Counted from the stretch's first letter, positions 53,801 through 64,000 are shown. The stretch: DNA of 64,000 nucleotides from Mugil cephalus (GCF_022458985.1 NC_061788.1:1943826-2007825), one strand, 5' to 3'. Notes: generated from the letters alone by a model not told the origin. Numbers and translations: made by a program.

Positions 53801-54930
53801 GACGAGAAAGACGTTTTTCCACCAGTCTGTGGTTTGTTGGAGGAGTAGTAGCAGCTAAAAACACAACAGTAGGATCAACCTATTGATCTGAAAGGCTGGA
53901 GATGTGATCGTTGGGGAGTTGGAGACGTTTGTCTCAGTGAGGGACAGGAGGACACTGGACAAACTGCTCTCCATTATGGACAATCTGTCCCACTTCTCCC
54001 ACAGACTGATCCAGCTACAGGACGTTATTCATATAAAAACAACTTCTCACGTTTCTGCAACAGACGACTCCAAGTTATTCATGTTAATGCACATTATTAA
54101 TCCTTATTATCATTCCTATGTATATATTATATTATATCTATATTTATTTTTATGTGTAACTGAGCTACTGTGACCAAGCAGTGAATGATTAAAGTCTGCG
54201 CCTAGATATTAAAATCACAGCATGTAGCAGGAAGCTTTTAGTTAAAAAAACAAAGAAAAAACACTGGTAACATTTACTTTTTATTAAACCTTATGATCCT
54301 TTTAACTAAAGGTTTTTTATAGTCTTATAGTTTTATCTCGTGACTCTTTGGACTAAATAATTTCCCTGTGGGGAACGTTTAGGTGTTATTATTAAACTCT
54401 ATATTAACCACAATACTTATGTTGCCATTACTTTCTAACTATTTTACATCTAATTTGGACTCTGCCTTGTTTAAAATATATATCTTTCATGTTTTATTTC
54501 CATATATAGGCTCGTCCATCTCTCCTGCAAACAATGTGAATGTTGGTTAAAATAAAGACTTATCTTAACAAAAAACATTAGCTAACATTTAACTCTTGTA
54601 TTATCATGAATAAATCTTTATCAGTTAACTTTTATACTGTTTACATCTAGAAAGCAACAACACATGCAAAGGTTTCACAGCTAATTATCACAGTTATAAT
54701 CTGAGGAGCCTGTTGCCATGACACCCACGAACCTTCAGCACCATCTTCTCCGCCACCCCCGGGGGGAAGCCCATCTTGTCGGTGGGGCCCGACAGGAGCC
54801 GGTAGAAGTCCGTCTTGCGGTACAGGAACCCAAAATAGACCTGGAGAAACTCCTGGATGTTTCCAACGTGCTGCAGGATCCCGAGCAGCGCGTTGTCGTA
54901 AATCTCCGTCATCTCCAGTGGCGACGCCAT
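50763..54930 (-). CDS. nudcd3: NudC domain-containing protein 3 (whole gene, 6 exons)
   Basis: A NudC-like Hsp90 co-chaperone, known to stabilise the dynein intermediate chain and Kelch proteins. Six exons join to 1077 nt, 358 aa (human about 361). The N-terminal helical domain (YDNALLGILQHVGNIQEFL) is followed by an acidic, Glu-rich middle, a CS/p23-like domain from about residue 187 (YSWSQDYTDVEVRVSVPK) to about 275 (VWWNAVLKGE), and the C-terminal HEMLKKGWDAEGSPFRGQQ motif. An Ala-Ser dipeptide repeat (residues 133-145) lies in the linker. The start codon at 54928-54930 fits the family. It is divergently arranged with mrps24. Confidence 0.96.
50975..51715. repeat. (TTCC)n array in nudcd3 intron 5
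   Basis: About 740 bp of CTTCC/CATTCC tetranucleotide repeats; GGAA-rich in nudcd3 RNA. The long Ser/Phe/Pro ORFs here are translations of the repeat. Confidence 0.95.
51712..51830. repeat. dispersed repeat copy B (TGGTGGCGCTGC family)
   Basis: Homologous to 8491-8592. It begins where the TTCC array ends and runs to within a few bases of the nudcd3 exon 5 donor. Confidence 0.7.
51835..52023 (-). CDS. nudcd3: nudcd3 exon 5
   Basis: Residues 260-322: VWWNAVLKGEKEIDINQIN, RERSMATVDDDEHAVLDRL and TFDYNQKLQGKPQSHEM. Confidence 0.95.
52101..52244 (-). CDS. nudcd3: nudcd3 exon 4 (CS domain)
   Basis: Residues 212-259: VSVSLQTGGVRVSV through LMEGEFTHKINTENSLWSLE and PGSCVV. Confidence 0.95.
52659..52794 (-). 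CDS. nudcd3: nudcd3 exon 3 (CS domain start)
   Basis: Residues 166-211: KFQSDPDSYNGAVRENYSWS then QDYTDVEVRVSVPKTVVKG. Confidence 0.95.
52869..53167 (-). CDS. nudcd3: nudcd3 exon 2 (linker with Ala-Ser repeat)
   Basis: Residues 67-166: FKLFEKLAEHDRQRALSEL, then a Glu-rich stretch (QQEQEEEEQ), the (Ser-Ala)6 repeat encoded at about 52932-52968, and DSSDAGDQAAAG. This is the least conserved part of the protein. Confidence 0.93.
53655..54205 (+). mobile_element. LINE 3' fragment in nudcd3 intron 1
   Basis: Plus-strand text translates in pieces to fish LINE C-terminal phrases (NVDKTKELESL-like; RRTLDKLLSIMDNLSH) and ends in GTGACCAAGCAGTGAATGAT then TAAAGTCTG, a retroelement-like tail. Frames are broken; 5' truncated. 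A similar tail (ACCAAGCAATTTCCCTTGTG) lies at about 38253. Confidence 0.6.
54733..54930 (-). CDS. nudcd3: nudcd3 exon 1 (start codon)
   Basis: Residues 1-66: MASPLEMTEIYDNALLGILQ, then YFGFLYRKTDFYRLL and MGFPPGVAEKMVLK. The donor GTTCGT is unusual but begins with GT. Confidence 0.95.
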
Positions 54931-56044
54931 AGCAGCTTTTGAACGTCCGCCCCTTAATCCAGCGAACTTCTTTTAAAAGTAGCCCAGAGGACACCTACGG
55001 CACAGAAACTACCAGACTTTGTCCAGAAATATCACCACAAAAACAAGAGGGACGTTCCGCCGCGACTGTTTTCCTCCTTCCTGGTCCACTGAGACATTTC
55101 CGGTGCGTTTATTTCAGAATAAGAGCACGAGCTTCGACTGTCACCAAGATGTGAAAATATAATTCAAAAACACTAATAGTAGCAAAAAAAAGGGATTATA
55201 GAATAAAATGTTGTAATTTAACATGCATCTTATTCACACAGTTGCTTTAAAATATTGTAAATTACGTTTACAATTTATATTTTATTTTATTCTTGTTATA
55301 CGTTGATACCTACATTTTTTTTTTATTTTTTTTACTTTGTGTGCAATTATTACTGTTTCCACTGTAGTACTTTTTTTTTTATTACTGGGTGCGGGTACAA
55401 CAATTTCACTGTGCATTGTACTATGTTTTAACTGTGCATGTGCCAATTAAAACCTGTCTTATCATATAAAGAGAAAATAGTAATTATATATATTGAGATA
55501 GATAGACAGAATAATAATAATAATAATAATGAGTTGATCAAGCTAAAAACAAGTAAATAATTGAAATAAATAAATAATTCCCACTTTTAAGAAGGTTTAA
55601 CATTTAAACGTACATTTAAAGTTTAAATAAACATTCCCGCGGGATTTTTTTCTATTTAAATATTTACACATATTTTATTTAACTTTAGTTCTTTTAAATT
55701 AGTAACAAAGTTGCGTGTGATAAGTTCCAGGTGTTAAAAAATAAAAATAAAAATAAAACGTAATTCTTCCTCTTGGTCATTTTATTTTTTCCATTTCCGC
55801 TTGATTTCCAGTTCCATTAGTCGTCCGGTGAAAACGCATGCCTGAATGCGGATAAATAGTTCCGGTTTACGACGTTAGTTTCCTAAAGAAAAGTTCACTA
55901 TGTCATTTTGGCACGAGCGAAAATAATCGCAGCGTTTATAAGATTTTTTGACTATTTTACGAGGCTATAGCGGAGTCGGAAAATAAATAAATTAGATATT
56001 ATCGTAAGTCCGTTCTGCTAGTGGGTTGATTACAGAAAACAAAC
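54931..56044. promoter_or_regulatory. divergent nudcd3/mrps24 promoter interval
   Basis: The 1.1 kb between the two start codons. ETS-like TTCCGG words lie at about 55088-55094 and 55861-55866 near the respective starts. The middle (55150-55760) is AT-rich with an (AAT)n run at 55512 and a retroelement-tail-like segment at 55380-55470. Confidence 0.5.
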
Positions 56045-56086
56045 ATGGCGGCGTCCTTGAGCAGCTCGGGCAGCGTGAGGCTTCTG
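56045..56086 (+). CDS. mrps24: mrps24 exon 1 (start codon)
   Basis: Residues 1-14, [14 protein letters not shown]. The context AAACATGG suits initiation; GTAAGA donor at 56087. Confidence 0.93.
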
Positions 56087-57834
56087 GTAAGATTTATTCT
56101 GTTCTGATCGCTCTAAATGATTAAAAATGTCAAATGCATCTCTATGGAAACATGAAAACACCAACTTTAGGTTTCTGTATTCAAGCTGCTAGCTTAGCCT
56201 AGCTGAAAGCTAGCGTGGCTAGTAACCGGAAACGTTCTTGGAGCTTAATAACATCTTGGTCAGACGAATGTTTTTATCGTGTTGCTTCTATTGCATCGAT
56301 CAGTGTGTGGGTGGATGGAAATATTTAATCAGTGAGAAACTGTTAGCCGAGCTTAGCCGTGACAACCAGGGGATCGTTGTTTATTCACTTGTGGTCAGTG
56401 GTCATAATGTTATGGCTCACAGTCTCTGTTTTCTCTGTAGAGCGCCTTAGTCCGATCCACGTCACTCAGCTCCACTGGAAGCAGAGGCCTCCACGTCACA
56501 GCAGCATGTTGCAAGGTAAACACCGAGGACACATCTTACATCCTTCCTTCCTTTTATCCTTACTTCCTTCCTCCTTTTTCCTTCCATCCACCTATCCTTA
56601 CCTTCTTCCTTCTCTTTCATCCTTTCTTCCCTCCCTCATTTTCCCTCCTTATTTCCTTCTATCCTTCCTTCCCTATTTCCTTCCTTCCTTCCATCTATCC
56701 TAACGTTCTTCCTTCTTTTTCATTCCCTCCTTTCCTTCCTTCCTTCCTCCCTTTTCCTTCCATCCTTACCTTCTTCTTTCTCTTTCATCCGGTCTTCCCT
56801 CCGTCATTTTCCCTCCTTATTTCCTTCTATCCTTTTATCTTTCCTTCACTATTTCCTTCCTTCCATCTTTCCTAACATTCTTCCTTCCTGTTAATAAAGG
56901 TTTGTTCTTATTAAAGAGTCTAAAATATATTTTTGTTTGTTCCCTCTTATTTCCCCCCAGAATCGAGCCGCTCGTATCCGAGTTGGTAAAGGCAACACAC
57001 CTTTGACCTACGAGCAGGCTCATCATCCCCATCACATCGCCCACCGTAAAGGATGGTTGTCACAGCACACCAGTGAGTTTCCACACACCACACACACACA
57101 CACACAACAGGCCACGACGGGTCTGCCCCCTGCAGGCAGAGAGGAGTAATTACAGAACCTGAGAGGTGGAGGGAAAAGGGGTTAGCACAGAGGCTGCAAT
57201 CAGAGGGAGACTGTTAGCCTAGCTTAGCACACATGCTAGAAACAGGGGTAAATAAAGCCACAAACATCATAGGGGGATTTCAAAGTTAAAGCATGTTAAC
57301 AGGCACTCAAGAGGACAATTAAAAAAGCTTCATTTAAATGCAACTATCAAAGTTTAAATGCATTTAAATGCACATAGCCTGCTAGCATGCTTCAAACTGG
57401 AGTATATGTTTGTCTAACTGAGCATAGTGGCACGAAACAGGAGAAACTGTTAGCCTAGCTTAGCTCAAAGACTCAGATGAGAGATAACAAAAGATCTTAT
57501 CCGTCTTTTACTGCAGCTTTGAGCTAAATTCTCTGCGCGTCTCCTCGCAGGTAACCTGAAAGGTGAGGAGGGGGCGGCCGAACGCACCGTGGAGGACGTC
57601 TTCATCCGGAGGTTCATGTACGGGACCTTCCACGGTTGCCTGGCCAACGAGGTTGTGATCAAGCGGCGCGGGAACTTGCTTATCATTTGCGGCCTGATGA
57701 TCCAGAAGCTCCAGCCGCAGAAGTTCTACTTCCTGATCGGCTACTCTGAGACGCTGCTGTCGCACTTCTACAAGTGTCCCGTCAAGTTAGAGATCCAGAC
57801 GCTGCCGGAGAAAGCCGTGTACAAGTACCTCTGA
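56045..57834 (+). CDS. mrps24: Mitochondrial ribosomal protein S24 / uS3m (whole gene, 4 exons)
   Basis: Component of the mitochondrial 28S small subunit, the uS3-like protein near the mRNA entry region. Four exons join to 513 nt, 170 aa (human about 167). The N-terminal 39 residues ([20 protein letters not shown] and after) are Ser/Arg-rich like a mitochondrial presequence. The mature core starts at [20 protein letters not shown]. The C-terminal half contains [38 protein letters not shown] and the end VYKYL, all typical of MRPS24. Confidence 0.96.
56441..56515 (+). CDS. mrps24: mrps24 exon 2
   Basis: Residues 15-39, presequence continuation [20 protein letters not shown] then AACCK. Acceptor TTTTCTCTGTAG. 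Confidence 0.92.
56530..56890. repeat. (CTTC)n degenerate array in mrps24 intron 2
   Basis: CCTTCCTTCC-rich sequence; two segments of about 100 bp (around 56590 and 56770) are near copies of each other. Confidence 0.9.
56961..57072 (+). CDS. mrps24: mrps24 exon 3
   Basis: Residues 40-77: [20 protein letters not shown] then [14 protein letters not shown]. Acceptor TTCCCCCCAG. Confidence 0.95.
57551..57834 (+). CDS. mrps24: mrps24 exon 4 (stop)
   Basis: Residues 77-170: [40 protein letters not shown] and the VYKYL end; stop TGA at 57832-57834. Confidence 0.96.
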
Positions 57835-57970
57835 GGCAGCGGCGTGGCGCTAATGCTAATCCACTTTACTGTGTGAAATGAACGTATATTTCACATATTT
57901 ATTTTGAACTGTTTCATAAATTAGCCAGTAAAGCAGATTCACTTTTCATTATTCTTTGCTCTTCATTTGA

Positions 57971-57976
57971 AATAAA
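57971..57976 (+). terminator. mrps24: mrps24 poly(A) signal
   Basis: AATAAA 137 nt after the stop in CATTTGAAATAAATCC. The first canonical signal downstream. Confidence 0.7.
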
Positions 57977-57979
57977 TCC

Positions 57980-59611
57980 TATAAACTAACACGAAACAAA
58001 GAAAACTCTTCATTACTGCATCTTTGTGCTAAAACTCTACATCAATAAGTATGCTAACCGCTCCAGGCTAGCTTTTCCCGCCTGTTTCAGGTCTTTATAC
58101 TAAGCTAGGCTCTGCATTGAGAATGGTATAACTAATAAAATGATTTATTAGCATCTTTTAAGGGGAAGTTTGCGCCACGAGAACAAGAAATAACAATTAG
58201 TATTTTTCAAGCCACTGTAAGTTAAAATAAATGTGCAAATTATGTTTTTATTTAACCATAAATCATAAATAGCCTCTTATTATTACTGTAAACCGTATAT
58301 AACATGTTTTTATTATGCTAATAGAAGCTAAAGAGGTTTGAGCTGCAGGAATTGAATCCGCGCTGACGACGTCTTAAGAAAGAAACATTCTGATGCATTT
58401 AAACGCTTCTTTTGATTTTCTTTAATCACTTTCAACACAGTGCAAATTCATTCGCATGGACTGACCTGGTCAGTGCAAACACAAGGCACACGGGATTTAA
58501 GGCGTTCATTTCACATGTCATCGTGCAAAAAAAGTTCCCTTGGTAGATTACTCACATTTAGGTAACACATCTTAAAACGTATAAAAGGCAAAAGTCAGAA
58601 TTCATTCTCACAGCGACAACAAACAAGCATCAGGGTTTAAATCGTTTCTAAACAAACAAAAAAAAAGTCCATTCTCTAAATCTAAAGGCACAAACTGGGT
58701 CAGAAAACAAAACTCAAACAAAACATTTGGAAAATGTTGCCACAAGTTTGAGGACAACGTCGCTTAGCAGGAAAGCAAAACTCATTTTAACACTTCAGTG
58801 TCTGAAGTAATTAAATAATGTAGATGTTTGTGTACGTGTTATAACAGAGCCAGTTTAGCTGCTTCAGGTACGTGTTGTGCTAAGCTAACTAGCCGCTGGT
58901 CTCAGGTGTAAATGGAACAGAGAGAAAACACATTCAGCAAAAACATAATTGGAGCAGAGACGGACGATCGAAACCTTTGGCTGAGTGTCGTTCAAGAACA
59001 AAAGTCCCTCGTGTTTCTGTGACTGACGACGTTTTGACGCCTCGACTGGTTCATTTTGCAGTTTACACAGAAACACATCACAGTACGGACGAGAGCTTCA
59101 AACATAAACTAGAATAAACTCTCTGAAAGGTTCAGACACGTGAGCACAGCTCAGGAAAACAACCTTTTATAACTTGTTGTAAAAAAAAGAAAATAAAACA
59201 GTACAGCTGGTAGAAATATAATTAAATCAAAGTATAAAAACTACAAATCACAGTTGTACCCCACACAGCCAGGCTAGCAGTTTCCAGTCTTTATGCTAAG
59301 CTAACTGCTAGCTGTGGCTTTACACTCACTGAACACACATTTTGTAGACATCATCGTGAAAAGAGCAAATTATTTAAATAAGTTGTGACTGTTTTGCACA
59401 ACATCTGGACCCTGAACCCGGAGCAGCTGAATGGAACTAAAAGAGCCAGCGCTCTTTACGTTTAGCCAGTTTTCCCCTCAGAACGGTGTCTTCATACTGG
59501 AAGTCGAGACAAACCGACCCCACCCTCCTCCCTACGGCGTCTTCCTCCTCCTCCTCCTCCTCCTCCTCCTCCTCCTCCTCCTCCTCCTCCTCCTCCTCCT
59601 CCTCCTGGTCT
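57980..59611 (-). other. gns 3'UTR and convergent intergenic space
   Basis: Between the mrps24 poly(A) site and the gns stop. On the gns strand a (GGA)n tract (59544-59606 on plus as CCT) starts about 7 nt after the stop. Several AATAAA candidates exist (near 58250 and 58142), so the 3' end is not fixed. No other coding sequence seen. Confidence 0.6.
59544..59606. repeat. (CCT)n microsatellite
   Basis: About 21 CCT triplets on plus; (GGA)n in the gns 3'UTR. Confidence 0.95.
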
Positions 59612-59761
59612 TCAGTGGACGTTACGGCAGCTGTCCCCCGAGCAGGACTGGAGCTTTATGAGCCTCTGGTTCATGGTCTGCAGGACGGACGGATCCACCG
59701 TCTTCACGATGTTCACCAGCTGGTGTTGGTCCTTCTTCAGGTCGTACACCTCCACAAACGA
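59612..59761 (-). CDS. gns: gns last coding exon (stop)
   Basis: 49 codons plus stop: [20 protein letters not shown] then [16 protein letters not shown]. Stop at 59612-59614. A GT inside TGCC|GTAACG could be a donor to a missed tail exon, but I found none. Confidence 0.85.
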   Translation of the reverse strand, partial: SFVEVYDLKKDQHQLVNIVKTVDPSVLQTMNQRLIKLQSCSGDSCRNVH

Positions 59762-62700
59762 CTGGGGAGAGAAAACAGGAGAGAGACGAGAGTCTCCACA
59801 TCAGCTTCAGGATCAACCAGACGACGACGACGAGGACGAGGAACTGAACCGGGTCCTGGTTTCTTTACCTCGCTGTCTGCAAACTCACAGTACTGCAGGT
59901 TGACTTTGTCGTCCAGGGACCTGACGCAGGCGTATGTGTTGTTGTAGGCGTCTTCGCACACACAGTCCGGGAAACATTGCTGAAGAAGGTGAGAGTCGGA
60001 AAATGACTCAATGGAAACAGGAAGTGATTTAGAGAACACAAAGCAAACAAACAACCTGCCTTTAAAGTCATGCACATTTTAAAACGGCTCAGTTTTTATT
60101 TAAAGCTTAGAATGACCTCACACATGATGTAAGAGAGAAACACAAATAAAAAAAAAAACATCATCCATACGACAGAAAAAGAGTTGAAGGAGGAAATAAA
60201 TATGTGTAATAACATCACACATTTTAAAAACCAACATAGGTTTTATCTAATAAATAAGTATTTGGAGCTGGAGAGAATTATTTTAATTATGTTTAATGTT
60301 CAGAACGTTCAAAATAAAGTTTTCTCTTTTGTTTTTGTGTGTAATGACCTGATACAGAGCTTCTTCTCTTCTCCAACTAGATGATTAGTTTGAGTTCTTT
60401 ATGGAGCTGTTTCATGTGGTTGTTGGAAAATGATGCAACTCGCTTTTATGTGTCGATGGTTCGAGAAAGATAAAGATGAAATCACATCAGGAGTCATGGC
60501 TGCAGCGTGACGCCGCCTTTTAGACTCCGTTTGGGGACATTTGTCGATAGTTTGGTGGGAGAAAGGAGCTTAGATGAACCATGAAAAACTAAACCTCAGA
60601 GTTAGAAAATGACTGAAAAGAACCAGGAAGTGACTGAGAGTCTGAGCTGCAGCCTGACGTCTGCTTTCACACTCTATTCGTGGTATTTTCAGAGAATTTC
60701 AGACATAAACTGGACGTATTAACATCTGTGACCGACATGAAGACAGTTCAGTCCAGTTCAGTTTGTGTCCAGATTTGCTGGATCTCGTTCTGTTGTGTGT
60801 TTCATGTTGTTGAGCTGAATTGACCAACTAAAAAACACAATATGTAACGAGTCTGAGGCCACTTCCTGTCCCATGAGTCGACGGCTGCTGCTCCTGATTA
60901 CGACACCAGAACAAACCGTGGCACGAAACCCGAGGAGTCGAGTCATGAGAACACCTCCTCTCCTTCCTCTTTTTCTGCTCTCTCCTCTTCATCCTCTCCA
61001 CCACACTTCCTCCTTCTCCTCCTCTTCCCCTTTCTCTTCTCCATCCACATCCTCCTCATTCCCTTCTTCTCCTCCCTCATCTTCCTCTACAATAATCTGT
61101 TCTTTTAGATGGATCTATTATATATTTTGGAGCGATGGAAACAGATTCCAAACAACCCGTCACTTTTCCTCTTAGAGCCACAACGAAGACGACACCTTTG
61201 TTTCTTGTGTCTCGTTACATTTTCCTAATTACATGTAGGTCTGTGACAGATTACCAAACGTTTAGCCGCTTAGCGTTAGCTACTCACAGACACTCCGGGG
61301 CCTAGTTTCGGACAGGAAGGGTCAGCGGTTGGACTTCCCTCCCCGGTGTATTCCACCAGGAAGAACGGTCGGGCCGAGCCGTTACGCAGCGACGGAGCCT
61401 GGACAGATTTAAGAGGGTTTTAAATAAATGCAGGATAAAATGCTGAGATCCACGTGAAGCGGCAGCTGACCATCTGAGAGAGGAACGACTGCCCGTCCAC
61501 GTTGACGGACGACAGGTTGAGGCCAGAGATGTCCAGGATGGTGGGGGCCAGGTCGATGTTCAGCACCGGAGCCTGAAAGAGTCCGGACACGAGGAGACGT
61601 TAACTTTCATTTTTATTTTTTATATTACACACATGTAAGTCAGCGGAGATCCGCTCTGACCTGCAGCGTCTGGTTCGGTTTGATGCCCGGACCTCGGACC
61701 ATGAGCGGGACTCTGATGTCGAATTCATAGAGCTGCCTCTTATCGATGGGCAGAGAGAACTGACCTGAAAACCACACGTTTAACCCATGAATCCATGAAA
61801 AATAGTGCTTTTTTTTTTTTATAGAAAGAAATTTTAACGTATTTTCTTTCTTTAATAGTTTTTTTTTAGATATATATTCATCACTTTAACTCCAACACGT
61901 TCCATTAGAAGGCAGCGCTTGTCCGTGTTGTGCTAGCTGAATGTTTTGTACGGCGTCCATCCACCCCAACCTCCTCCCATAGACGTCAGTGTAGTTCAGT
62001 CAGTTGTTTATAACTATTCAGTTATGTGCAGTTTTTTCCTCTTTATCAAATGAAACATAATCAAATCCAGATAGCGTGTTAGCAGGCTGGTTAGCACATC
62101 AGGCTAGCACTAGCTTAGCATCTATGAAGTGCAAAACAAGGCCGATCACAGCCACTTTCATGAATACCACGAGGAAACGGAGGAGGAAAACAGGAAGTGT
62201 TGTCAGCAGAAAGCTGAGGTCACATAAACCTGACGCCTCTCGCTCAGCTGACTTCCTTCACGGTTTATTTTGGATTCCTGAATCCTGAAGAAGCGACCGA
62301 CCTGTGTGGTAGCCGTTGTCCGAGGTGTAGAAGATGTAGGTGTTGTCCAGCTCCTTCATGCTTTCGAGCTTCTTCACCAGCTTCTCCACCATGTCGTCCA
62401 CCGACAACAGCGTCTGCCACCTGCAGGACGGATCAGAGTTCGTTCATCATGAGTTTCATCCCTAGAAATAACAATAACTCTCGTACCGTTTCCTGAAAGC
62501 GTTGTCCAGGAAGGTGATCGAGCTGTTGGACATCGGGTTGACGGCTTGGCGCAGCAGCCAGTGTTTGTCCTGAAAACCAAAAGAAAAAACGTTGATTAGA
62601 AGCATGATAACAGAAACCAGTCATGTCTGACGTCGTAGAGACGAACCTTGGCCGGTTTGTTGAAGCTTCCGTCTCGAGGAGCCTGAATGTTGGTGAACTC

Positions 62701-62814
62701 CTTCTGGTACTGAGGCGCCGCCGTCCAGGGGGAGTGAGACGCTGGAGGAGACAGCATCATGAAGAAGGGATGCTGAGGACTCCGGTCGTCCAGGAAGTGA
62801 AGGGACCGGTTCAA
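59612..62814 (-). CDS. gns: N-acetylglucosamine-6-sulfatase, C-terminal part (8 exons; 5' end outside window)
   Basis: Lysosomal sulfatase that removes 6-sulfate from N-acetylglucosamine in heparan and keratan sulfate. The eight exons give 316 in-phase codons. Family landmarks are [21 protein letters not shown]-like [74 protein letters not shown] and QYCEF. N-glycosylation sequons occur (for example NSS, NQT, NNT). The catalytic Cys (formylglycine) CxPSR motif and the signal peptide belong to exons beyond 64000. The end, [13 protein letters not shown], is about 30-40 residues shorter than the human tail I recall. Confidence 0.94.
59869..59979 (-). CDS. gns: gns exon ([15 protein letters not shown])
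   Basis: 37 codons: [20 protein letters not shown] then [12 protein letters not shown]. Nearly invariant in GNS. Confidence 0.95.
61288..61398 (-). CDS. gns: gns exon
   Basis: 37 codons: [20 protein letters not shown] then KLGPGVS. Confidence 0.94.
61471..61572 (-). CDS. gns: gns exon
   Basis: 34 codons: [20 protein letters not shown] then [10 protein letters not shown]. The [11 protein letters not shown] block is typical of sulfatases. Confidence 0.94.
61661..61764 (-). CDS. gns: gns exon
   Basis: [20 protein letters not shown] then [14 protein letters not shown]; phase-1 start completes Gly of YHTG. Confidence 0.95.
62302..62420 (-). CDS. gns: gns exon (TSDNGYHTG)
   Basis: [20 protein letters not shown] then [18 protein letters not shown] contains the metal-binding Asp-Asn of sulfatases. 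Confidence 0.96.
62487..62569 (-). CDS. gns: gns exon
   Basis: [20 protein letters not shown] then LDNAFRK. Confidence 0.94.
62647..62814 (-). CDS. gns: gns exon (most 5' in window)
   Basis: 56 codons: [39 protein letters not shown] and [12 protein letters not shown]. The acceptor at 62815-62816 is immediately flanked by a transposon end. Confidence 0.94.
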
Positions 62815-62820
62815 CTAGAG

Positions 62821-63260
62821 CAGAGATGGGGGGGTCAAAGTCTGTTAAGTTTGGGGGCCACATACAGTCCGGTTTTACCTTAAGTGGGTTAAAAGATTAG
62901 AATAATAACCTGTAAGTAACAACTCCACATCTTTTTCTGCTTGTTTTAGTGCAAAGAATAACAAGTAAATTAGGAGAATGTTCATATTTAATAAATTATC
63001 TTTCTGCTTCCTTCTCGGATCAAAGAAATAACAAATTTCTTGATAATAATAAGTTTGATTTGGGCTCATTGTTTCATCCTGGGTCTCAGTGTTGTGTTCT
63101 TTCTTATTTCACCGAGTCAGTGGAAAAATTAGGAACAGAAGTTATTTTCATTGAAAACCTGCAGCTGTTCGTGCAGCTGTTCATGCAGCCGTGGACCAGA
63201 TTAGACCTCTGTGGTCTGACGTGACGTTTCTGGGCCGCGGACCGTATGTTTCACACCTTT
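62821..63260. mobile_element. hAT-like MITE in gns intron
   Basis: Left end GGGGGGGTCAAAGTCTGTTA with GGGGGCCACATACAGTCCGG; right end GGGCCGCGGACCGTATGTTT then CACACCTTT. Same family as 10341-10638 but longer and more diverged. Ends are approximate; no clear target duplication. Confidence 0.65.
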
Positions 63261-64000
63261 CACAGCTAAAGCGATAAACAGGCTGAGGCTAACAACAACA
63301 ACACCATCACCACAACATATGACACAGTGGAACAAGCTGCACAAATGATGTGGTCTTTTCTAGAGAAGCAAAATGTGAATAAAAATAATCAAACCAGTCG
63401 ACAGTGGAGCGGCCCCGACTCTATTAGCTTTGTTAATATAAATCACTAAAGCTAATGTTTAAACCTATCACATATCATCTATCATGTGCCACAGTAGAGT
63501 TCTGGCCCTGTTGTTCTCAGTAGTTGTCTGATGGGCGCTAGCTGCACCGTTAGCTTCTCTTCTGCTAATATTACAGCGTCTGGGTTTCAGGAAACCTGAC
63601 AGAGTCAATATGTAACATGCAGCCTCTTCATTGGCTCAGCAGCCATGTGGGCGGGGCCTACAGGAGGCTTAGATTGACAGGTCTAGTGTGGCTCTGTGTG
63701 AAACAGTTGAGACCGATCACTGAATGAGTCGCTTCACTAAAATGTGTCGGATTCATGTGTATTTAACGAAATTTAAAAATGTATAAAAAATGTCTAATCA
63801 ACCAAGGATTTTGCGGCGTATTTGTGTGTATTTGTGTAGTGTTTGTAGCGCGGTGTCACACGTATCTCTGTACGTCCTGTGGGTCTGTGTTGGATGTTAT
63901 TTTGTATTTTTATTTTCAGATGGAAATCTTTTTGCTAAATGTGATGCACACTGACTGTGATTAATGTTTGTGCACATTGTCCATAAATGTGATAAAAACT
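63261..64000. other. gns intron, nothing further recognised
   Basis: No ORF or splice-flanked segment resembles the upstream GNS exons. The next exon must lie past the window edge. Confidence 0.6.

Noticed and set aside
59430..59540. Minus-strand frame ending GKLAKRKERWLF as a gns tail exon
   Set aside because: No usable acceptor joins it to the gns frame, and it does not resemble the known GNS tail.

Overview
This is a 64 kb stretch of vertebrate nuclear DNA, almost certainly from a teleost fish. It holds split genes with GT-AG introns, introns of tens of bases to a few kb packed with minisatellites and simple repeats, and remnants of fish-type transposons (hAT-like MITEs, LINE 3' ends). 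There are no operons, rRNA or tRNA genes, or CRISPR arrays that I can see. Exons were joined by hand from splice sites, reading frame and recalled vertebrate family sequences. For four genes the joined coding length is an exact multiple of three and close to the length I recall for the human protein.

Layout, left to right. (1) ogdh, minus strand, 554-15089 plus a noncoding first exon near 16.75 kb: 22 coding exons, 1018 aa, the E1 subunit of the mitochondrial 2-oxoglutarate dehydrogenase complex. (2) An intergenic or long 3'UTR stretch, about 17-22.2 kb, with an inverted repeat and a minisatellite. (3) camk2b, minus strand, 22257-48732: 20 exons giving 540 aa, plus one extra copy of exon 6. 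It encodes CaM kinase II beta with kinase, autoinhibitory, variable linker and association domains. (4) nudcd3, minus strand, 50763-54930: 6 exons, 358 aa, a NudC/CS-domain co-chaperone. (5) mrps24, plus strand, 56045-57834: 4 exons, 170 aa, mitochondrial small-subunit protein uS3m, head-to-head with nudcd3. (6) gns, minus strand, the last 8 coding exons at 59612-62814: lysosomal N-acetylglucosamine-6-sulfatase, whose N-terminal exons lie beyond the right edge.

ogdh, camk2b, nudcd3 and mrps24 all lie on human 7p13 from memory, so this block keeps ancestral linkage; gns (human 12q14) is a break from it. The genes do not form one pathway, although ogdh and mrps24 both act in mitochondria.

The strongest unusual signal is a pair of 73-nt versions of camk2b exon 6 (39905-39977 and 40400-40472). 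They have the same phase, both encode the alpha-E helix and HRDLK catalytic loop, and using both would shift the frame, so they look mutually exclusive. One version is CAMK2B-like, the other CAMK2G-like. Other notable points are CU-rich repeats (in the sense RNA) beside most camk2b variable-linker exons; an ogdh exon of the type lacking the DADLD calcium motif; a 13-bp palindrome around a perfect CRE at the ogdh promoter; a transposon end lying next to a gns splice acceptor; and one AGCT-rich minisatellite family in three separate arrays.
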